Positions 57,353 to 64,000 of a stretch of 64,000 nucleotides of DNA are shown in pieces. A program made the position numbers and the translations under genes. The notes under the pieces are model-generated. The model worked only from the letters and a program-made list of their open reading frames with translations. It was not told the DNA's origin and searched no databases. This DNA comes from Cystobasidiopsis lactophilus. Lineage: Eukaryota > Basidiomycota > Agaricostilbomycetes > Agaricostilbales > Chionosphaeraceae. Where the stretch lies: NCBI GenBank assembly GCA_001599975.1, contig BCIO01000001.1, positions 2,170,001 through 2,234,000 on the forward strand. The letters run 5' to 3'. The number at the start of each line of letters is the position of its first letter. Position 1 is the stretch's first letter.

Positions 57353-59859
57353 TCACGAGTCGGCGGGAGCGGCGACGCCCTTCGCCTTGGTGGCCCGCTT
57401 CTTCACTGTCGTGGTCGTCTCCTCGACCTTTTCCGCGATGACCTCCTTGGCCTCGACGGCTTTGCCCTTGGCGGCCTGAGTGGCGTCCGCGGCCTTCTTC
57501 TTGATCTCTTGCACCTTCGGCTTGCCGGTCAAAAGGGTGAGGACTGTAAGTCAAGCCAAACCGGTTGCGTCAGAGCGAGTCTGATGAAGGTAGAGAGGCC
57601 CACTCACAGACACCTAGCATGCCGATCAGGGTAGCGGAGAGGCCACCGACGATGGCCGCCGTTTGCGGCTGGCTCTTGAAGGCGTAGACGGGGTCCACCT
57701 TGGCGAGCTCGTAGAATTCGATGAAAGCGGAGCGCAGGTAGCCGATGGGGTCCTTCAGGAAGTCCTTCTTGTTGAAGTGGGCCGAGTGGTCGTGCTGGTG
57801 CGAGTCCTTGCCCTTCATGTCCTCCTTCTCGGCCGCGTCCTCGATCGCCTTCTTGACGAGAAAAGTGGCCTTGGCGAACTCCTTGGCCTCCTCGATCGAG
57901 TTGCCAACGTAGATCTGCACGATCACGAAAAGACCACTGAGAATTGGGAAACAACGCTCAATGGTGATGCAAAACGTACGTTGTCTGCGAGCCGTGGAGC
58001 AACTTTATAAGCTCGAGGTAAAGGCTTAAAGGGAACCACCACGCACCAAAGGTAATATCGCTCTGCATAGACCAGATCTCGAAGCCAATAGCAGCCTGCG
58101 AAGGGTTAAATCAAGGACAACTCCGGATGAGCTGAAAGGAGAGTACCACTCACAATCTTGCCAATGTTGGCCAAAGGCGTCTCATCCTCGTAGTAGGCCG
58201 GGTTGGGAATCGTCTTTGGCCTGTGCGCGGTGCAACTTCCAACATTAGGCTTTGGACATGATGAGGCAAAGAAGAGCCACGCACTTCCAAACGCCCTTGT
58301 AGAGCGGGTTGTCGATCAAAGGTGCGTACCACTTGCCCTTGTAAGCCGGGTTCGACTTGGATGGCTGTGAGTTGGAGGTCCATTGGCATTCAGACATTGG
58401 AGTAAATGAAAGTGGTGGCTCTGCTCACGCGGACCCATGGGCCACAGCCAGGAGCATCTTCGCACTTTGGGTTGCTGTAAGTGGCCACGAGTTCTGAGGA
58501 CACGTTCGAGCATCCAAGGAGTGCAGAGCGACTCACGGCACAGAGGGTGCGATCCAGTCGCCGTCTTCCTCGTCGTCCCATTCCTCGGGCTTTTCGCTGT
58601 GCGTTATACAAGGAACCTTTGGAATCAATTTTGCAATCAAATTGATGCAGGAAGAGCCAAACGCACGCATCAGGGTCGGGCACGGTGGCCGACTCGTCCT
58701 CGAGCCAGCCAGCTGGCATCTCGGCGTCTTCGTCCGGGATCTCGAGCGGGGCGTCCTCGTCCCAGTCGTCGGGCTTGGTGGCATCGGCGTCGGTGATCTT
58801 GGCGGCGTCGACCCAGTCCTCTGGCTTCTTGTCCTCCGGGTCGTCAATCTCCTGGGGCGGCACAAAGGCCGGGGTGAAGTCCTCCGACAGCTTGCCCTTC
58901 TTGGCCGAGACGTCGTTGATGAAGACCTCGTAGGACTGGTCGGAGTGGGAGAGGTGGAGCGTGTACAGGGCCGTCGTTTTGGAGATGCGAGGCTGGGGCG
59001 GGGCGGTGAGGTGCTTTTCTTCGATGAGGCCCGTCTTGGGCGACTTGTGCCGGAGGATGAGGTGCACCTTGTTCGTCGAGCCGCACTTGTCGGGGCCTGT
59101 AGGCAATCCTATTAGCGAAACGTGATGCCAAGATGGGCAAAGGATCGCCCACCAAACATGATGGTGTATGGCGTCTCGTTGCTGAACTCGGAGGCTTGAA
59201 TGCCCTGTGTGTTGTTCAAGAATGATCAGAAAAGACAACAGCAGCGAGGGACAAGAGGACTTGCCTCGTCCGACTCCGTCAACAGCTTAATATAAGCACC
59301 TGGCGTCCCATGCCATCAATTTCGAGGTCTGGCCCTGGCTGGAGACGGCAACGCACCTCCGCACTCAAGACCCTTCTGCAGCTTGACCTCGTACTGGACC
59401 ACAATGTCCTCCTTGGCGGGATCCAAAGGCGTGTCGAGGGGAGCGGAAATGGCGTGGTGCGCCGCTTGCTTGGTGACCACCAGGCCTGTCCAGTATTCCT
59501 GTTGTCAGATTGTGAAACGATCTAGAGTGAAGGCCGCCACGGACCCTCGTCGCCGGCCAAGCCAGGGTAAACTGTCGGTTCTTGCACCTCCCAAACGCCA
59601 ACTGTTCGCAAACAGCTCGCGGCTCAGCTCATCTTTCGAGGGCTCAGGCAGCCAGACACGAACCATAAGCAAAGGTCTCCTCGCCTATCTGGCCGCGGGT
59701 GGCCTTGGAAGAGGACCAGCGAGCGGCATACGTGTCCGGCAGGAATTGCTCGACGAAGCCTCGCACCGAGCCGGCGTAAGGCTCGAACGCAGGTCGCGGG
59801 GTGGCGTCTGCTGCACAGAGCAGCGCCGGTAGGGCTAGGGCGGCCAAGGCTGAGCGCAT
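57353..59859 (-). CDS. CNE1: Calnexin
   Basis: ER membrane lectin chaperone for monoglucosylated glycoproteins. The start ATG at 59857-59859 gives signal peptide [20 protein letters not shown]. The lumenal lectin domain has [69 protein letters not shown] and [14 protein letters not shown]. The P-domain repeats include [33 protein letters not shown] and [13 protein letters not shown], then CGPWV and [31 protein letters not shown] and [14 protein letters not shown] follow. One membrane helix ([17 protein letters not shown]) precedes a Lys-rich cytosolic tail ending KGVAAPADS at 57353-57355. Around ten introns. CNE1 is used as the fungal calnexin name. Confidence 0.93.
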
Positions 59860-60016
59860 TTGGTGAACGAGGCGCAAGGACGTCGCGACTTCGCGAAGCT
59901 TCAGTTCGGTGTCCCTCGCCTTCGCTTGAGGGGAACTGATAGACCCCCTCGACTTAGCCTTAAAAAATTTCAACACTCGGTAACCCTTTTTTTACCGCTA
60001 GCTTGCGGCGGGAATC

Positions 60017-60066
60017 AACCCCCCCTGAACGGGGTTAAGGGACACCGAACAGGGACACGGTGTCCC
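60017..60066. promoter_or_regulatory. Palindromic cluster between calnexin and coiled-coil gene
   Basis: Two inverted repeats sit close together in the 389-bp divergent region 59860-60248: AACCCC/GGGGTT arms (60017-60022 and 60031-60036) and GGGACAC/GTGTCCC around one base (60052-60066). A further direct copy of GGGACAC is at 60039-60045. This may be a regulator-binding cluster; no known element is matched. Confidence 0.45.
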
Positions 60067-60248
60067 TCCTTTCGAAAACGGACAGCGGTTTGCCTCCCGT
60101 GCGACTTGCCGCAGCAGCAGGTTGCTCCCTTTCAAGCATACTGAGCGTGATGCGACAAAACAGAGCATAGCATCCGGAAATGCGATCCCTAGAAAATAGT
60201 GAGCGCCCCATGCGCCGGCTGGTCTCAAATCCAGGAGGGAGGCTGATG

Positions 60249-62799
60249 ATGTCTATGCAACTTCAGATCGGCTCTTGGAAGCCCTCAGTTGGTCCCATTG
60301 GCTTGCCTACAGCTCTTGGACACAGTAGCTGATCTTGCTTGATGCGTCAACAGTCAAGCAAGAGAAGCAGGCCTCTGATGCATTTCGGGAGTACTCCAAG
60401 GAAGCTTCTGCTGCCGCCAGCGGCCTCAACGCCTGGGCTGTGGCCGATGCCGAAGTGCCAGAGCTGAAGGTGTGTGCTTTGAGCTGTGGAGTTCGTGTGT
60501 TGCGAATTGTGGACTTATGCCGAGGCGCAAACAGGACGTCTCCATGCGGGTGGCCGCCTTGCTTATGGAGTGCGCCGATGGCCAGCGCACCTACACCCAG
60601 GCCCTCCTCTCCTACCGCGACTCGCTCAAGGACGTCATGGACCGCGAGAAGGAGGTCCGCGTCATCGCCCGCGACCGCGACATCCTCATCACCAGAGTCG
60701 TCAAGCTCACCACCAAGAAGCCGGGCGACAAGCAGGCCGACATGCACCAGGTCAAGCTGGACGAGGCCTCCAAAGAGCTCGGGGCGTGCGAGGCCGCGCT
60801 CAGGAACGAGGAGATGGCGCTCGCCGGCGTCAAGCAGCGCATCCTCAAAGAGGCCCTCAGCATGCGCCTCAAGAGCCAGTCCGACCTCGGCCAGCTCTGG
60901 TGCGACACGGCCAGAGAGGCCTTGTCCTTGCTCTCCCGCCTGTCCAACGAGGTCGTCTACCAAAGGCCCATGTCGCCCACCATGCCCCTCCCGCTCCTGC
61001 CTGTGCCCGGCTCGCCCGTCGACTCTGGCTCAGCGGACTCCCTCAGCCCCTCCCACTCGGCCTCCCAGCAGCAACAGGCGCCGATGGACGACGAGCAGCA
61101 CCTAAGATCCGCCTCTGATCCGGTGCCCCAAAGAACCGGCCGGCCGCCTACAGTGCCGGAGGAGGACAACTCGTCGGACGAGGACCTAAGGCGCAGCTTC
61201 ATCGCGCATAAGAACCCTCCGCCGGGTTCCGTCCGGCGCCAACAGCAGCAACAGCCGCTTGCGGCGTCCGCAATAATCGCTCCTCCGCCGGCCGTCTCTG
61301 GCCACCAGCGCAACCCTTCGTCCGAGTATGGCAGCACCGTCGGGGGCGGGCGCAAGGAAAAGTCGGGCGGCTTCTTCAACTCGATCGCCTCCTTGTTCCG
61401 CAACCGTGAGCCGTCCTTGCTCAATGGGGACAATGTGGAAGGCTCGCCAGGCCGGTCGAGGAAGAACTCAAAGTCGTCCTGGTCGACCCGCACCGACATG
61501 CACCTGTCCGTGCAAAAAGCCAAGGAAGCGCCTGTGCGAGCGCCGGTCGCCGCCAGGAGGAGGAGGGACTCGGCTTCCAGCGACGAGAAGGACAAGCGCA
61601 AGCTGGTCAAGGTCGTTAACTCGAACGGCCCACCTTTGTGGCAGGACCTCGGCATCTCCCCTTCGCCCTCTCTAAAAGCCAGCAAGAAGCCCAAGAGGTC
61701 CGGCTCGGTTTCCGCCGCCTCGCCTCCGCCCTCGCTCATGATCTACACCCCGCCACCACGGCGCGCGGCCTCCGACTCTGGCTTCGTCAACGGCACCGAC
61801 GAGAGGTCTGGTACCTACTCGAAGCTGTCCAAGAGCCCGCCTTTGTCCAGGACCAACTCGGTCGCTTCCGCCGCCGCAGTCACCCCTAAGAAGAAGAAGC
61901 GCGCTTCCGCCCCTCCCATGCCTTCGGACCAAGTCTGGTCGCCCGTGTTGGCACCCACTAAATATGCCTCTTCCTTAATGAGCGTCGTCTCGGACACTGG
62001 CTCGGCCACCGGCACGCCACCCGCTTCGCCCGCCGTGCCCACCTCGCGCAAGTATTTGACCGGAGTGGATCGTACCTTGGCGTCCACCGGTCCAGCCACC
62101 CAAATTGTCGTCGCTGCCCCCATCAAGCGCAAGAAGTCGACCGCGTCCACCATCAAGAAGTCCACCAGCGCTCCTAAGGTCGCCACCTCGCGACCTGGCT
62201 CGACCGAGCCCATGAGCGTCCTCTCGCTGCCCACAGCGGCCAACTACAAGAACCAGGCTCACGACAGCATGACCACCCTGGTCCTGCCTTCCGCAGCGGG
62301 CTCGAGGGCCACCGTGTCTGGCAACACTTTGACCCTGCCCACCGCGCCGCCCCCCGTCTCCTCCATGTCCCTGCCTTCGGACCCGATCCCAGCTCGCCGC
62401 CAGCCCTCGCCCATTCCTTTCCCGACCACCAACGGCGTCCCCAGGGCCGTTTCGCCCGTGCCGTCCGCTCTAGCTCGCCCGAGAGCGGCTTCGGCTCGCG
62501 AAAGGGAGCGCTCGCCCTCGCCGACCAGCACGGTCCAGCGGCGCAAGTCGGTGCGCATCGCGGACGCCACTGAGCTGCCGAATGGCCAGCCGCACACGCT
62601 GCATGTGCCGCCGCCACCGGAAGCGTACCAGTCGAGCTACGGCAAAGGCAAGGGCAAGGCGACCGAGGAGGAGATGAACGGCTGGGCGCCTCCTCCAAGG
62701 CGGCGAAGTGGAAACGAAAGCTCGGACGACGACGACCCTGAGATGGAGGCGTACTACGAGGTGGGCATCTGGTCTTTCGCTCCAGAACCTATTGGCTGA
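60249..62799 (+). CDS. Coiled-coil (BAR-like) protein with long disordered tail
   Basis: The likely ATG at 60249 gives MSMQLQIGSWKPS; a 62-nt intron joins to VVKQEKQASDAFREYSKEAS. A second intron precedes SMRVAALLMECADGQRTYTQ. The first 180 or so residues form long helices with LLSYRDSLKDVMDREKEVR, DRDILITRVVKLTTKKPGD, VKLDEASKELGACEAALRNE and LKSQSDLGQLWCDTA, a pattern like BAR-domain membrane-bending proteins. The remaining 600 or so residues are Ser/Pro/Lys-rich and disordered, with many RRKS/KRKKS-type phosphosites and poly-Gln bits, ending WSFAPEPIG at 62797-62799. The BAR assignment is by helix pattern only; the exact family is unknown. Confidence 0.68.
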
Positions 62800-63142
62800 C
62801 GGACGTTCACAGGCTCGACGAGCGATTTCGGCGTACCCTTCAATCTAGCTTGGCTTTCCTTCTTTCCTTCAAGACTCCTACTACAAAATGTGCGAAACTA
62901 GAACAGCCGTGCTCTCTTTCCCTTTTCATCCCTTTGCCTTGGGCGCCCGTATTTAAAGAATCCATGGGTGCCTCGTTAGCCCTAATTGTAAAATCAAAGT
63001 GCCCACCGTCTCACTTCTCAAAGCGCAACGCCACAGAGTTTGAGGCGACCCAGAAGTTGAGCTTGAGTTCAGCAAGAGGGTGCGTGCACAGGAGACGGAG
63101 CTTGCGGACGGCAGCCACCCTTAGTCGCGCTCTTTTCTCACC
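62800..63142. other. Intergenic, septin promoter region
   Basis: 343 bp with no gene. A TATTTAAAG element at 62950-62958 could be the septin TATA box. Confidence 0.45.
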
Positions 63143-64000
63143 ATGGCTTCGAGTATCGGTGCGTACCAGGCCACTGTAGCGATTTGCACACGTCGCTAAT
63201 GGTAAAGCCTGTGCACACAGGCATTGCGAACCTGCCAAACCAAGTTCGTGGTGCTCGCTCCATTCCCGCGCCCCTCTTTGGTTGCTGACCTGAACGCTTG
63301 CTCGCTTTGCAGAGGCACAAGATTGGTATGTTCTTAGAGGCTGCTCGCTGGTGCGCCAAGATGTGTGCTGAGTCTCGGATGCAGTGGCCAAGCGCGGAGG
63401 GTGAGCTCGATCCCTTTTGCATGAGAATGCCACGCTCAACCGGCGTGTGAGCCAGGCACTTCACCCTCATGGTCGCTGGAGAGAGTGGCTTGGGCAAGGT
63501 GGGTTGATCTACCGAAGAGCTGTTGGGACAGGCAGCTCAAGGCGCAAATCGTTCCACAGAGCACCCTCATCAACACGCTCTTCGCGACCGAGCTGGCCTC
63601 GCCCAAGAACTACTCGCGCCGGCACTACAAGCAGTTCGACAAGACGACCGAGATCGACATCATCAAGGCCGAGCTCGAGGAGAAGTCGTTCAAGGTCAAG
63701 CTGACCGTCATCGACACCCCCGGCTTCGGCGACTACGTCAACAACAAGGACTCGTGGCTGCCCATCATCGACTTCATCGACGACCAGCACGAGAGCTTCA
63801 TGAGGCAGGAGCAGCAGCCCGACCGCGCGGACAAGGTCGACCAGCGCGTCCATGCTTGCCTATACTTCATCCGTCCCACGGGCCACACGTTGCGTTTCCC
63901 TCATTACCCTACTAACAATTGTGTTTGCTTATTTGGATGGGAATCTAACAGCCTCAAGCCGCTGGACATTGAGATCATGAAGCGCCTCGGCACTCGGGTC
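63143..64000 (+). CDS. CDC12: Septin, CDC12-type, 5' part only
   Basis: GTP-binding filament protein of the bud neck/septum; the 3' part lies beyond the window. The ATG at 63143 opens five tiny exons (16, 23, 13, 16 and 43 nt) that together read MASSIGIANLPNQRHKIVAK, RGG, then FTLMVAGESGLGK (P-loop, G1). A longer exon gives STLINTLFATELASPKNY, KTTEIDIIKAELEEKSFKVK, LTVIDTPGFGDYVNN (G3), then IDFIDDQHESFMRQEQQPD and RVHACLYFIRPTGHT. The last exon seen reads LKPLDIEIMKRLGTRV. The DDQHxSxMRQEQQP block is typical of Cdc12 rather than Cdc3, Cdc10 or Cdc11. Confidence 0.9.

Noticed and set aside
60312-60340. 29-nt candidate intron in the first part of the coiled-coil gene
   Set aside because: A 62-nt intron with donor GTCCCATT gives the same frame and a normal length, so the very short one is not needed.
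60957-61739. 260-codon minus-strand frame opposite the coiled-coil gene
   Set aside because: Shadow of the Ser/Pro-rich plus-strand coding region; no motif and no splice logic.

Overview
This window reads as nuclear DNA of a basidiomycete fungus. I could not fix the lineage from sequence alone; a Pucciniomycotina-like or other yeast-like basidiomycete is my guess. The evidence is dense protein-coding genes on both strands, almost every gene cut by many short introns (about 40-70 nt, GTGAGT/GTGCGT donors, CAG acceptors, CTAAC/CTGAC-like branch sites), GC-rich third codon positions, and typical fungal genes (UVE1, GPI11, AFG2, KRR1, class I myosin, septin). I saw no mobile element, rRNA, tRNA or CRISPR array. 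Coding exons were joined by eye from frame continuity and splice signals, so exon edges are inferred.

Layout. 1-8.2 kb: a GATA zinc-finger gene running off the left edge, PEX19, and class I myosin divergent from PEX19. 8.3-14.3 kb: UV-damage endonuclease UVE1, an ABHD11-type hydrolase and methylenetetrahydrofolate reductase. 15.2-20.5 kb: a glycan block with a GT23-like type II glycosyltransferase, a GH47 alpha-mannosidase and the GPI-anchor gene GPI11; the last two overlap tail to tail. 20.8-29.4 kb: a double-bromodomain (RSC4-like) protein, and two different DHHC palmitoyltransferase genes flanking the AAA ATPase AFG2. 30.3-38.8 kb: a serine-rich hypothetical protein, a beta-hydroxyacid dehydrogenase, a small GPI-anchored Kre9/Knh-like protein, a TCAB1/WRAP53-like WD protein and a C2H2 transcription factor. 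39.5-45.1 kb: centrin, a large helical-repeat protein and a serine carboxypeptidase. 45.4-49.2 kb: three tandem CipC-like genes. 49.7-64 kb: KRR1, two tandem paralogous small secreted cysteine-rich proteins, a single-pass surface protein, SRP14, calnexin, a long coiled-coil/low-complexity protein and the 5' part of a CDC12-type septin.

The most unusual region is 45.4-49.2 kb. One clear CipC homologue (11 coding exons for 111 residues) and two strongly diverged neighbours all keep an 11-nt microexon at the same place and phase. The second is 52.3-54.4 kb, where two small secreted proteins share three intron positions, most cysteines and recognisable 5' flanks, so they arose by tandem duplication and then diverged strongly. 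Smaller points are an 8-nt microexon inside a DHHC motif, several introns that are multiples of three without stops, and two neighbouring genes whose mitochondrial-presequence-like extensions lack an ATG.
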